From Antedon mediterranea (lineage: Eukaryota; Echinodermata; Crinoidea; Comatulida; Antedonidae), in the NCBI RefSeq assembly GCF_964355755.1, contig NC_092677.1, forward strand, positions 10,066,601-10,130,600: a stretch of DNA of 64,000 bases, read 5' to 3'. The notes beneath the pieces are model-generated. The model ran no database searches. It was given only the letters and a program-made list of their open reading frames with translations, and had not been told where the DNA came from. The translations under genes and the position numbers were made by a program. This document shows positions 22,314 to 36,100 of this stretch, piece by piece; position 1 is the stretch's first letter, and the number at the start of each line of letters is the position of its first letter.

Positions 22314-24753
22314 CTTGAAAACTGTTATCAACCAGCAATACCAACGCCTGTAAATGAAAACGAATTAGTGGGCATAAACGACCGATTCAATTGTAAAAGC
22401 ATACCGACCAATCAACGCTTAACAAGCATTTTTACGATATAATTATTAATACAAATTAACCTAATTTCATGAGTGGTTCAGGGTTGTTATTTGCACAATC
22501 CATCGCTTCTTTTGATCAATTCTTTTTGTAATGTTGATCCGCAGTATATCAAATAGTTAGGTTCTAAGAGGATTTTGTGTAGAAAATCTAATTCCCACGA
22601 GATATACGCATTGATACCATTGTTTAATTTTAAATTGATGGTCACTTCTTGATTTTAAAATTCATTCAGGCCAAGAGTTAAGTCTGGTCTCTTGTTATAT
22701 TCAAGATCTTGATCCAGTCTTTTTTTGTGACGTTAAGTCTACACACATGCAATTATTCTTCCTTCAAAAGTCACAAAAAAAAAAAAAAAATCACAATCCG
22801 GTCAAACTATAGCCTACCTGCATAAAATGACAGAAAACTTAACTTCAATTACCTTGACTTGAGGCCTTCTATACTGTAGTCCATTCAATGGTTAAAAAGC
22901 CCCTTTTAATGTATCCAACAGAGTTGTATCCAAGGATTGGGAGAACTCCACAGTTTGAATGAATGTTTAAAGTACGAAATAAAGCGCGCTTATTTTGTCA
23001 CGCCGATTTTGTCACGTGGATTGAGGAATGGATGTTTACACATACCCTGTATTCAGCTAGGTTGGAAAGAAAGGTTGCACTAGCAAGAAAAACAAACGTA
23101 CAACACCCCTTTTTCAAATTTCTACTTTCCACGGGAAAATATTTTATCTCCGTGGACGGTTTCCGCTCAGGATAGATACAGATTCTACATGTATATCAGG
23201 GCTTATTTTACAACTCCCTAATGGGACACGGTTTTCCGCTTCGTACCGTTTACCACTCGTCTGTGTAAATTGGTCTTAAGTCTCGATTTAATATCCCGTC
23301 AGCCAGTTAGTTCATCAGAGTCTTGATTTCTTCACCCCGTATCAGCCAATAAAAGCTTGCCTGTGATATCACGTGCTATTACCTTGCCAACAAAAAGACA
23401 TTTACAAAAACCCTACAATCAGTTTAGAAAACACATACTTTATTAATGTAAGTGAAACATGCGTACGGTTCAATGTGTATTATTATTAGGGCCTAAATAA
23501 AACGAAATCTGTACCAACAATCAATCAAAACAGAGTTCATTATTTTGTTGCGCTACAGTGGATATTTTTTTATTAAGCATGCCAAAATACTTTCCAATTA
23601 ATTAGCTTTAGAATTTTAATATGGTCTAATTTTGTTAATATTATTGTGATTTACTGTATATACTGTAGTTTTTTCCAATTTTCAGAGCTACATATTTCGA
23701 TTTTTTGAAAAAAAGAAAACCAGACCCTTGCGGGGAACTGTAGTTTATGTCTGTCATGGAAACTGTTTCATCGAATTTACATTTTTTTGGATGAAATTAT
23801 ACACGCATAAAGTAAAATGATTTGAATTATATTCTATAAAAATTTATGCACTAACTATCAACCATCTTAAAATTAAAACACATTGCAATCTGCATATTTT
23901 AAATAATTTCACAATAAAAGCATCATACAAAATAATGGAGTAATGCACTGTGTTATGAAAAGTGATAATTTTAAAAGTTAATATAATTTTTCCAAAGCTA
24001 CTTTATTTATAATTTCCTGAATATTATTATCAATATAACGAAGTAAAGAATATTTATGAAAACATCACTGTTTATTTGTACATATTTGTGTAAACATTAA
24101 ATATATTATTATTACCAAGTGCTGAAAAAAACCCCAAAAAAGTGGTTTCAATAAAATCGCTAAACACTCTTGTTAAACAATGTGACAGCTTAAAACTCCA
24201 TCCCGTTTTTTTGTGATGGAACAATAGTGTACGCCACAGCGAATGCTCTGGTAAGTATCAAATACAAATCTCGCTTTTCGCAATACATACACCTTCACCC
24301 GATTTAAAGTTGAATTACCATTGCATTGTGGATGATTTTAAGTGCATTGTGGATGGTTTACATACATTGCACAAACATGGTAATCAAATCATTTTGTTTT
24401 ACTGAAAGTTTACTTATCTTAAGTAGAATATTAGTTTTTTCAAAAAGGCAAAATATCTACTGTACTAATAATTCAATTTGAGTTCCCACAGTAAGAATTG
24501 ATGGCACGGCATGACATGTTGACTTAAATATCTACTAATTCAATTTTAGTTCCCACAGTAAGAATTGATGACACGCCATAGCATGTTGACTTAACATGAA
24601 AAAACGGACGTTCTTGGTGTAAGGTATACAAAACATAAGAGATTTAATACGTGGTAATGAATTTATCCCAACCAGAATTTTACACCCATCTGTTAATAGG
24701 TCATTAGAAAAAAAAAAGATGGGGCACGTGCATTTGAGAAAATGTTTATATTC
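22314..24753. other. Intergenic region between the two NTF2 copies
   Basis: No supported gene. About 23225-23282 (ACCGTTTACCACTCGTCTGTG then TAAATTGG) is a single arm of the TTACCACTCGTCTGTGTAAA element family seen complete at 37244-37342. A small tandem duplication lies at 24455-24595. The rest is AT-rich sequence with short homopolymer runs. Confidence 0.5.
24455..24595. repeat. Two-copy tandem duplication (~67-73 bp unit)
   Basis: The unit, with ATCTACT, AATTCAATTT, TAGTTCCCACAGTAAGAATT and CATGTTGACTTAA, occurs twice back to back with a handful of substitutions. It lies just downstream of NTF2 copy B. Confidence 0.75.
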
Positions 24754-26789
24754 TTAGACATTATGCAGGATCAACCTAAAAAATGAATTCATTATAGAGA
24801 TTTGTCCATTGACATTCTTTAACAGAAAAGTTTCTGCAAACCCATGTGGATGATCATCGTCACTCTGAAAAAAAAATTAGTTTCACATCAATCAATTCAT
24901 GCATTGTGTAATTAAATAAGTGAAATGAGTTGAAACCGCATATTTCACCTTTTGCTTACATATGTATTGATTTAATATGAAAACAACAAACTATAAAAAA
25001 TTATACTATATATAGTATAGTTAATATAATATCGTTTTTTTTATAGCACTCTCTGTGGTTTGATGTTTTATAGCACCCTCTATAGTTTCATAAAACAAAA
25101 GTTTGTCTGTATTTATTACCATAATAATATAGTAATAAGCAGTATTTATTTACGTAGTTACAAACATTCATTAAAAAGATCAAAACAATCAGACAAAATG
25201 ATCAGACATGATAATTATAGTATTATTATTTACCTTGACTTGTCCTACAATAAAGACAATAAAGAATGTGTTATCTAAAGCCTGGCAATCTGCTGTTGAG
25301 AGTATACGTTGCATATTCATTGGTAAACTCTAAAAAATTAGGATAAAGGAAATTTAAAGTTATCAATTTGCATATACTAAGAAATAGTAACAGTTTGAGT
25401 GAGGTGTACTCTCTTATTTGGCTGTTGTCAAACCAGACAGAATTCGAATAGATGTAATATATTATTTTTGAATAATGAATGGAATTGGAAATAGAATACT
25501 ATTTTAAAAGATGGTTTAACTTTGAGACAGAAAACGAGCATAGAGAGATGTTGGAATGGACAACTGACTGGTGCAACCTTTTGCAGTCTGAATGCAATGT
25601 ACAGGTTCTGATTCTATTTCAATTTAGCTCAATAGTCATTCTAGTGCCTAGATGTTGTATTGTTGATCCTGGAACAAAGCAGGGAAGATTGGCAAGCTGC
25701 ATTTTACATGGTGTCACTAAACTTTCGATGCCTGCGAGTCAGGGGAGGACCCAGGAGTGCCAACATATATTAATAATAGTCTCGCTGTGTTCATTATTGG
25801 GTTTGCTGTGGTTCTTGGGATAATTCGTCGGAGCCTTGTTCATTGGAGTTCGCTGTGATTCATTATTTGATTTTGCTGTGGTTCATTATTTGGTTTTGCT
25901 GTGGTTCATTGGGGGACCAAAATTGTCTACACACCATTAATTTGGCCATTATTTGTTCTCTTCCTTTAAAACAAGCACCTTCAAAGGTCATGGTTGAGGT
26001 TTCCTCCTGAAAGACAAAAGATGAGATCATATATAAGTAAATGAAGGCCTCTAACTAGACAGGTACATTGAAGCTAGCAGTTGTCTTATTATTCTTATTC
26101 GTTATTATATTCTTAAAATAACTGTAATTGTAAACATATATATTTTACTTCGTATTTTATTATTAGTGGAAGTTACTTGACTTTATTATGAATAAAATAA
26201 TGAATACATTTTGTGAAAAAAATGTTTTCACAAAAAAAAACTATAAATTTGGTAAGAAGAGTAAAGACACAAATGCCAGCTCTGTGTCTAATCGAGCAGG
26301 GGCCAAATAAATAAAGATTTTTACTTTTTATTTCTTTACTCTAGGCCTGCTGGGCTAGAGGCTAGGCCTATATTAAATTTATTATTTTCTGTGCCTTTTT
26401 TCACTTACATTAATTACAAATTTATCGTAACTTGAACTAGGCCTAGCCTAGGCTTAACTGACAATTTACAAAGTTCAAATGATACAAAACTGTCATTTAT
26501 TTAGGCCCTAACAATAAACATAGGCCTACCCAGGTAAACGAATCCTTCCATTTCATCAACAGACACACGCACAAATAAGGCCATCCCTGGTTGGTTGTCA
26601 CACATTTCAGTCCCACTAGGCTACCTAGCTAGGCCTACTAGCTAGGCCTATTCTATGCCCTTATGCAGCCTAACTACTACTCACAAAGAGAGGGGCTAAT
26701 TGTTCACGATTAGACTGAAATTTCTCATAGAAATATCCTGTAAACTGTTGAGCTAACAGTTGGCTAGGATCTGGATTAGCGGCTGTCAT
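24754..26789 (-). CDS. NUTF2: Nuclear transport factor 2, tandem paralogue B
   Basis: Same role as copy A. Exons 26789-26685, 26006-25935, 25329-25234 and 24864-24754 (35, 24, 32 and 37 codons with the stop, all phase 0) give 127 residues, exactly the human length. Blocks: QLLAQQFTGYFYEKFQSNRE, TSTMTFEGACFKGREQIMAK, IVGQVKSDDDHPHGFAETFL, then LKNVNG and FRLILHNV. The DDD after GQVK keeps the Ran-binding acidic patch and GFAETFLLKN closely follows vertebrate GFHQMFLLKN, so this is the more canonical copy. The last three exons have the same lengths and phases as copy A. Its start codon is 398 bp from that of TRAPPC8 on the other strand. Confidence 0.9.
25838..25920 (+). repeat. Short tandem repeat in NTF2-B intron 2
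   Basis: Two to three copies of a 23-24-bp unit, TTGCTGTGGTTCATTATTTG. The open frame at 25479-25823 just upstream matches no family I know and is not treated as a gene. Confidence 0.6.
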
Positions 26790-27187
26790 TGTGGAGCACG
26801 CTAACTACATAAAAAAGAGATAAAAAGTCGATCGACCACACGAAATCGCGACGACGTAGAGCGTGCATACCCCGCGTAAACTTTTTTTCGTTATCAAAAT
26901 CAAGCAGGCACTAATGGTAGGCGTGTAATTCTTGTTAACATGTTGAGTCGTGTGAAACCGCAAATGTTATTCTTTTTGAAAATTTATTTTCTAGTTCCCG
27001 AAAAACGACTGTGTTCAAAAGTCTAATAAATGGTGTGAGTGGGCAGGTCCGAACGTTGATGGCTGAGGTACTGTAAAAAGAATACGTTTCTGGATGTTTG
27101 GTGCGGTATAGTCGGAAGTTTTTAATAATGAAAATACACTTTTAATTTGTTTTATTTCTAAAATATTGTCTTAACTTTATATTTACA
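26790..27187. promoter_or_regulatory. Probable bidirectional promoter, NTF2-B / TRAPPC8
   Basis: The 398-bp gap between two divergent start codons is less AT-rich in its NTF2-proximal part (TCGATCGACCACACGAAATC, then GCGACGACG), the kind of CpG-containing stretch seen at shared housekeeping promoters. No TATA box stands out. Inferred from layout and composition. Confidence 0.5.
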
Positions 27188-30100
27188 ATGGCCCAATGCG
27201 CACAGAGTGCGCGGGAATTCATTCAGAATTCATTTGGGCCTATGGTGGCTGTTTTATGTAGCCACGACGCTGAGGTCATTGCACAGAAGAACAACCTGAC
27301 ATTTGTGGAAATGGCACGGCCCTTCTGTAGGCTCACGACCGAAGGTAAATGGATGGAGTACTGTACCTTAAATTATGTTTTGTTAATTATTTTGTCTACC
27401 ATCATTAATAGGTGTTTGCATCATGATCCATTTTGACTATTATTAGACATGATGTGTAGGGCCTGGTAGGCCTAGCTAGCTAGCTAGGCTAGTTATCCTA
27501 CTAGAATAAAAAGATTAGGAAAAAAAAGAGTATTTTGCACACCACAGTGTCATATAAATATATGTGCCAGTACAGTAGACCTGGATAATGAAAAACAATA
27601 AATTAATTACAATTTTCCCTATGAACACATAGGCAAGGAGAATCGGTACTAATATAGGCCTAGGCCTAGTTTCCGTTACAAATGCACAATCTGTCTTACT
27701 CTTAAGTAGTATACTAGCTAGTAGAGTAGTAGAAGTACAGTACATTATATGTTTCTGTTGTTTTCCAAAACAACTTCACAGTAATGTGACATACTGTAAA
27801 AATTAGATTAGAATCATGTGTTATTATTATTTTAATATAACTGCCTCCCATTTTCAGCTCATATTCGAGATCCACAAGGGCAGGTGAACTCGATTCGCAA
27901 CATGCGTATCATTCTAAATGATATGAACAGTCAGCCTCCATCTTCTGCTATTGTCAGAAAAATGCTCAATGATGTAGTCGGAAGTATACACCCAAACGCT
28001 GAAGCCTCCAAAAGCATCATCACAGCTGGAAATTACAATCTACAGCTTAGTAGTAAGTTTTAAAAAAGACTCTTAGTGAAAAAAGGGTTGTATAATACTA
28101 AATAGTGAAAAGGGGCTGTATAAGATTGAAAAAAAGGTTGTACAAGAGTGAAAAAAAGGTTTTATAAGAGTGAAAAAAAAGTTTGTACAAGAGTGAAAAA
28201 AGGATTGTATAAGAGTGAAAAAAGGTATAAAAAAGGTTTGTATAAGAGTGAAAAAAGGATTGTATAAGAGTGAAAAAAGGTATAAAAAAGGTTTGTATAA
28301 GAGTGAAAAAAAGGATAAAAAAGGTTTGTATAAGAGTGAAAAAAGGTATAAAAAAGGTTTGTATAAGAGTGAAAAAAGGATAAAAAAGGTTGTACAAGAG
28401 TGAAAAAAGGATTGTATAAGAGTGAAAAAGGGTATAAAAAAGGTTTGTATAAGAGTGAAAAAAGGTATAAAAAAGGATTGTTTAAGAGTGAAAAAAGGTA
28501 TAAAAAAGGTTTGTATAAGAGTGAAAAAAAGTGTTTTATAAGAATGAAAAAGAGGTTGTATTTAAGAGTGGAACAAATTGTATCTATAAGTAAGATTGAA
28601 AAAAGGTTGTATAAGAGTGAAAACATATTTTTATAAAAAGGATTGTTTAAGAGTGAAGAAAGGTGTCATGTAAGAGTGAAAAAAAATTGTATATAAGAGT
28701 GAAGGGTTGTATTAGAGTAAGTTGTGGTTTGACACAGTCCTGTTATATAGTTATACAATGGGTAGAATTAATAAAAACTATTTCTTTTAAACAATGAAGT
28801 CTAATTACAAAACAATTTGTTTAGTGCATTTTGCTGTATGCTATTTATATTTAATCCCTCTAAAGAGCAGCTCTTGGCAATTAATTAATATAATTATTTT
28901 TAGGCCTGGCACAGAAAAATAAGGTGAATATACTGTGTCATTGTTTCATAGTTACCTTCTTTAGGACATTCCTTGAATAATTAATAACATGTTTACTTGA
29001 TTTAGTTTTGGTTTTACTTTCCAAAACGATAATGTTTCAATGGTCAAATTCAATTGTTTTTCTTTCAGGTTCAACTCCATGGTTTGAAGCATACAGAGAG
29101 CACTTCCTGCAAGTTACACTTCCATCTGAACATGAATTTATTCGTCACTTCATTGCTTGTATCCTTCAGAAATCAAAACATACTTCACTAATACATGTCC
29201 TCTTTATATGTTGTCCCTGAATAGGGTTGGCCATAGTGTTGAAACATATACTGCCACTTAGTCATTAACAAGAAAATGTCCCTGAATAGAGGTGTCCCCT
29301 GAGTAGAGGTTGGCCGTAGTGTTGAAACAAATATTGCCACTCGGTCGTTTAACCCGGGGAAAATATCCCCTTAATAGTGTGTCCCTGAATATGAGTGTCA
29401 CCTAAATACGAGTGTCCCCTAAATAAAAGAGTAAAATCTGTACAGATTCTTTCATGTACTATATTATGTACATATCCTTCAGATTTAAGGACCTCATTAT
29501 AAATTTATCCTAGCCCATTGTTTTTCTGTATACATAAATAGTAAAGTATCATGGCAAATTCTGTGATACAGTATCACATATGTAAAGTTGTTTGAAAGTG
29601 AATGTAAAGTTGTTTTGTACGCTGACGATTGTGCAATTTTTTACTCCCATAAAGATCCAATCGCAATCCAATCTAAACTCCAAAACAATCTCGTATCATG
29701 CAATAATTGGCTGATCGACAATCAACTTTCGCTTCATATGGGTAAGACCGAATGCATCCTGTTTGGTTCTAAACGTAGATTAAGCAAAGTAAACGAATTC
29801 TATATTGATTGCTTTGGAACGACTATAAATGGATCAAAATCTATCAAATATCTAGGTATTGAGATTGACCAAAATGTATCAGGTGACGTCATTGCCCGCT
29901 CTGTTATAAACAAAGCAAACGGCAGACTGAAATTTCTGTACCGACAATCATCATTTCTTAATTCGCATTGTCGCAAAATTCTTAGTTTTGCTTTAATCCA
30001 ACCGATGTTCGATTATTCGGTTTGCTCATGGTCTTCTACGGTAAATAAAAATTTAAAATCAAAATTACAAACGACTCAAAACAAAATGGTTCGTTTTATA

Positions 30101-33100
30101 AAAAAGTTAGGTCCCCGATCTCATGTTGGTCAATCTCAGCTAAACAACGTTGGTATGTTAAAAGTCCAAGACCGTGTCGAATTTCTTAGAGTCTGTCATG
30201 TTTTTAAAATATATAATCATTGTTGTCCACCTTATTTATGCAATCGTTTTATTAGAATTTCAGACAGTCATAACTACAATACTAGGGGATGCAATTTTAA
30301 TTTTAGAATCCCAACTATCAAGCCAATGGCACATGTGACCTTTTTTTACAATGCTATTAAAGAATGGAATAATTTACCAATTAACATTAAGGAATCACAA
30401 ACTGTTTGTTGTTTTAAAAGTAAAGTTAAAAAGTATCTACAGGAACGTTCACTAGCTCTAGAAACTAATTAATTAGCGCTTCTTCTTTTTTCGATTGTCC
30501 TTTTTGCTGTTTTTTGTCATTTTTATTATGTTGCTTTGTTTGTCTTTTTTGATGTTCTTTCAAAGGACCTCATTGGAAACAAGTCCGTAGAGGACTTTTA
30601 TGAGTTATCCTTGGCATCCTTGTTTTATATTGGTATTTTTATATTTGTCAATTTTAATTGTATGTCTGTGATATTTTATGTACTGATGCCGAAATAAATC
30701 AAATCAAATCAAATCATCATAGGCCATAAGCCTAACTTAAAAATAACACAGGTTATACGTACATATGTAACACTGGGAATCCGTAACACTGTATCACAGA
30801 ATTTGCCTAATGAGACTGGTTATATGTGAAGATATGGTACAGAAAATCAAGTGTTTATTCTGTGCCAATAATTATGTGACCAAGGATGTACTAATCATAA
30901 ACATAAACATTTCTTGTTTCTTTGTATATTTACCCTTAACTGCCCCGTCAGGTATGCTTGTTGTATCCTCCAACCATGCAGACCCTATTGATCAGTTTTC
31001 TAAGTTAAACCAGCAACAGCATCAGCTGCAGCATAGTAGTGGGATCAACAACCCTAAGTGGCTTTGTCCAAACATCTTCAAGTACTACATCTTGTTACAT
31101 GATAACACAGAAGGAGAAGAGGAAAAGTAAGAGTACCCTAAAGGCCCATTTACACTAGGACGATAACGATGGACGATAAATATATAAACATGCATTTTTT
31201 TTACATAAAACAAAATAAATTAGAAAGGTTTTCGTTCTAGAACTATAGGATAATCATTTATGCTGTCTTTGATAAAAATGTTTTTAAAATTCCAATCAAA
31301 TGACGTCATGATAAATAAAAACAATAAAATAGTTGTATTGTCACGATATTATTGCTCTTACTAATCATGACGTCATTTGATTGGACATGTGAAAATATCA
31401 TTTTCATCAAAGAAAGCATAGAAGGTTATTCTATAGTTCTAGAATGAAAAGTTTTTATATTTCTTTTGTTTTATGTATGAAAAATGCACATTTGTCTATT
31501 TATCGTCGATCGTTATCGTCCTAGTGTGAATGGGCCTTTATGCTATGTATTTGATTTTTTTATAGTCTGCTGCTATAAATTTCATTGAACTGTGTTCAAG
31601 ATAAAAATTCAGCTTACAGTACAATATATTTCAGTTACAGTTATAACCCCTATTAAGGGGACTCGTTGGTACACCCAATATTGGTGTGTGCCAAAGAAAG
31701 GGTCTAGTTTAATTGACTATTTTATATTGATTACATAGAATTATTATACATATCCTTTCGTCCTACCCCTCCTGTCATATATGGTAATGCAGTGTGTATT
31801 TAAAAACACACCAGATTATCTACTTAAAGTACTGTAAATTACACATTAAGTGTCATTTGGAATTAGCCCTAGCTTACGGAAAATAATATACTTTTTTTTT
31901 TAAAGTAGGTGTGTTATAAAACAAATAATGAATGTTTTGTATTCGTTGAATGGAGAGAATATTTCATGAGTTTAAAAATTGACTGCTCTATTTTCAACTT
32001 GGCTCGTGCCTCGTTATATAGAGCAGTCAATTTTTCAACTCATAAAATATTCTTGCCATCCAACTCATTCATTATTTGTTATACTAACCAACACAAGGTC
32101 TTGGGATCTAATCTTGATAAACATTCTTTTTTATAAATATTTCTAACAGAGCTGAAGCTGTCTATCAAAGCATGAAGTCCACGTATGGCTCTCACGCCTG
32201 CCATTTGCTAAGAATAAACTCAAGATCCTTACAAGCGGCTGAGGTTGCTTCCATCGGGAATGAGTACACAGCGAATATGCCGGATCCATGGAGCCAATTT
32301 ATGACTAATAATTCAGTAGATACTGGTCCTGTAAGTATTCCTTGTTGAGAATAACAATATTTAATGTTTTTTTTCATTGATTGCATAGAGATTTACTCCC
32401 CCTCCCCAATCAACTAAATAAGATTTAATTATAATAAAGAATAACTTTTAGATTGGTTCTTGTAATTCATAGGATCAGGTAGAGATGGATATATCTCCAA
32501 ACGTTGATAGCGGCGGCTTTCCAGACAAAGTGACAGAAGCTGATCCGGAACACATGAATGATCCCACTCAGCCTGGGGAACCATTTCCAGAAGATGATGG
32601 TAAGCATGTGACAAGAAACTTGTTTTCTTCTTTTACAGGATCCTCAATAATGTCTTTAATTATATGATCTATATATTATTGTTTTTTTGCCATTATTGCC
32701 AATTCACAACCAACAGATAAAAATACCTCCATTAGAGGAAAACAAACCACATACAAGATACAAATATGATACAAATATGTTCATATATTTAATGATCATT
32801 GACATTTAATTTATTAAAATTAACAGCTAATCTTACTAAAATAATTGAATTTACTATGATTATATAATACTGTATGTATAGTATCATGATTAAAAATCAA
32901 ATTTTCAGATAGTCCAAATGGACCAATGCCCGACACAAATCCTTCGCATCCACTTTCCCAGCCAAACGATGTCGTCTCGCACCCGTTAGCTGTCGGCCAC
33001 GAAGCAAACGAATCGCAAACAATTATCACCGAAGACAACATGGATGCGACAGATGGAAACAATAAGGACATTGTTTTAAATAAACTTGTTGGTGTTCACG

Positions 33101-36100
33101 GCGCCTGTCTTACGTTGAGTGATCACGATCGATTACGAATATTCATCCATGAGTTTGTTGTGCGCGGATTGTTGCCGTATATTGAGAAGATGATTCGCAC
33201 ATTGAGTGAGCAGGTATGTCTGCAAGTTATTGCAAAATCAACTCAATTATTTTATTCCGTCAAAAACTTTGGCTCGAAAATTGTCTTGCTTGTACAAACA
33301 AAATACTAACAAAATCTTCTTCTCAGTACCATGCATAAATGTAAATGGGGGAATTTTCTGCAACTTGCAGCCTACTGGGTTAAATTGCACACAGTTGTGG
33401 ATGACACATACCACAACTTTCTTCTCCCCTAAGGGTCCCTTCGTGTTGAGTGCTGCCACCAAATGGTACCTGTACACAAAGTGTTAGTGTTATTAATATA
33501 CCAGACCTATATAAATTCCTGTATACTATGGATGGTGCAAGTTTACCATATCTTTCTATAGCACCCATTGGCATGATTCCACGATTTGTTAACGATTTTA
33601 CAATGCCAAGTAATAAAATATACACTTTTCTTTATAGAGTACGGTTAGTTATAAGTATTTTTTGGGATTTTTTTCAGTTGGCCTCCAGGAAAGGAATTTC
33701 GAGGAGTTTTATTAGCGCAACTAAGAATTGGTTTGGTGGCAAAAGAAATTCAGATAAGGCTAACAAAACACAAGTTGACATGGGCGGAAAGTATGTACAC
33801 AGTAAAATCATGGAACTCTCTCCATAGCATTGGGAGGGTTAACTTTAATAGTATTATTGCTGCTAAAGTATATATTATCACAAATTTGATTTTAATATTG
33901 TACATAGTTTTTGTAATTCTTTATTTTATTTTTATTTATTTATTCAAATATCCACTAATTACAGAAAAAAACTGAATTGCTTGGGATTTACAAAAAATAT
34001 AGTAATATAAAAAAAAAACTTCATGCTTGTATTGTTTGTCTGGAGTTGGAGAGACTCGTCCTTTTGGCAATAGTTGTCTTGTTGATTGATCTCTTCTCCT
34101 CAGTGTTCCCTTTTTATGCTTCACTGAATGGAATAAATAAAATAAAATTATAAATGTGTTTCAAAATCATTATCCCAATACAATACTCATAATTAAAGCA
34201 ATTCCATTATTTCTACACAATATCTTCTTTATTTACTTTGTTTACATTTATTTTAATCATTGTACCATTTTTTCTAGGTACTTACGTGAATCTCCAGAAT
34301 TACAAATGCGTCGTCTTGGAGATCTGGCGTTTCTAGTTCAAATGTACGAGCTAGCGTATACATCATTCCATACAGCAAAACGGGACTTCAATAATGATCA
34401 TGCGTACATGCATTGTGCTGGAGCTCTAGTGAGTTTTGTTATTTTTTACAAATATTTTTTTATTACCATATGATGCCTTGGTATGATATTTGAGGTTGGG
34501 ATTATACTTGGATTGCATTGTGAATATGTTGTGCAGGGCCATAGCCAGGATCTGTCAAGGGGGGGTTCGCACATTAAGTATTTGGGTCACCCCACCCCCA
34601 TACCTACCCCCCCCCCCCTGGGGTGGGCCTGAGGCGAAGCAAATTTTGTTATATGACACCCCTAGATGGCCGGAAAAGACACTCTCATGCAGCATTCTAC
34701 CAATGAGCAAAACGATCGTACTTGGACTCGTGGACTATTTAAACGATAACATTTGTTGCCGTATGTTAGATGCGCGTGCTCTGTGCGGAACCGCCGATTG
34801 TTTGATCATTTACTCGATATTTTGTTTTGCGTTCAAGTTCAATGCGAACGTACGTCTACGAGAAGCCCCGAAAAAAGCACACTGGGTGAAGGCAAATGCA
34901 ATTCTTATTATAGCTCTATCTATAATATTTATTTACAGCAATTTGTTGAGGAAATTAAATATGCCAATGTAAATAGGTGATATTGATACATTTGAGTACG
35001 TATCGGCGAAGCAAATTTTGTTAAATGACACCCTTAGATGGCCGGAAAAGACACTCTCATGCAGCATGCTACCAATGAGCAAAACGATCGTACTTGGACT
35101 CGTGGACTATTTAAACGATAACATTTGTTGCCGTATGTTAGATGCGCGTGCTCTGTGCGGAACCGCCGATTGTTAGATCATTTACTCGATATTTTGTTTT
35201 GCGTTCAAGTTCAATGCGAACGTACGTCTACGAGAAGCCCCGAAAAAAGCACACTGGGTGAAGGCAAATGCAATTCTTATTATAGCTCTATCTATAATAT
35301 TTATTTACAGCAATTTGTTGAGGAAATTAAATATGCCAATGTAAATAGGTGATATTGATACATTTGAGTACGTATCGGCGAAGCAAATTTTGTTAAATGA
35401 CACCCTTAGATGGCCGGAAAAGACACTCTCATGCAGCATGCTACCAATGACCAAAACGATCGTACTTGGACTCGTGGACTATTTAAACGATAACATTTGT
35501 TGCCGTATGTTAGATGCGCGTGCTCTGTGCGGAACCGCCGATAGTTAGATCATTTTACTCGATATTTTGTTTTGCGTTCAAGTTCAATGCGAACGTACGT
35601 CTAGGAGAAGCCCCGAAAAAAGCACACTGGGTGAAGGAAAATGCAATTCTTATTATAGCTCTATCTATAATATTTATTTACAGCAATTTGTTGAGGAAAT
35701 TAAATATGCCAATATAAATAGGTGATATTGATACATTTGAGTACGTATCGGCTGGTGGTCTAGAAAAAAATAATTGGATGCCATAATGTGAACTACAGTA
35801 CATGATACCATAGATATTATAGTGTAAAATATTAATATTCACTATAATCCTCTATGATACATTATACTTCATAGCCACACATAAATACTGATGTATGTCG
35901 GAAGGCTATATACTTTATGCATGCTGCCTGACTGCCAGTGATCTAAACAATTGGTACGCAGTTGTCTGGCGGTGTCCTTTGTACGAATCGTTCGTCCCCC
36001 AGCTCGCTGTGAGACGCGTCAATATCATGGTGAATGCAGGGACCAAACATTTATTTTTCAGGTTAAAATCGGCAATTCATTTGCAACTCTTAGAAATTTA

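Noticed and set aside
22963-23175. 70-codon frame between the NTF2 genes
   Set aside because: Featureless, next to a MITE arm, with no gene context.
25479-25823. 114-codon frame in NTF2-B intron 2
   Set aside because: No recognisable domain, no splice support and no similarity between its parts and any family I know.
28098-28636. Open frames on both strands of the purine-rich minisatellite (KSEKRYKKGLY and SLLYNPF types)
   Set aside because: Simple-sequence translation of a tandem repeat within an intron.
33733-33870. VKSWNSLHSIGRVNFN phrase, possible LINE C terminus overlapping TRAPPC8 exon 8 and its intron
   Set aside because: Too short to call; it overlaps the real exon 8 in another frame, and the downstream sequence shows no LINE tail in the right place.
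34490-35717. Repeated 67-160-codon frames in the triplicated element
   Set aside because: The copies are interrupted at different points and show no domain; they lie in a non-autonomous element.
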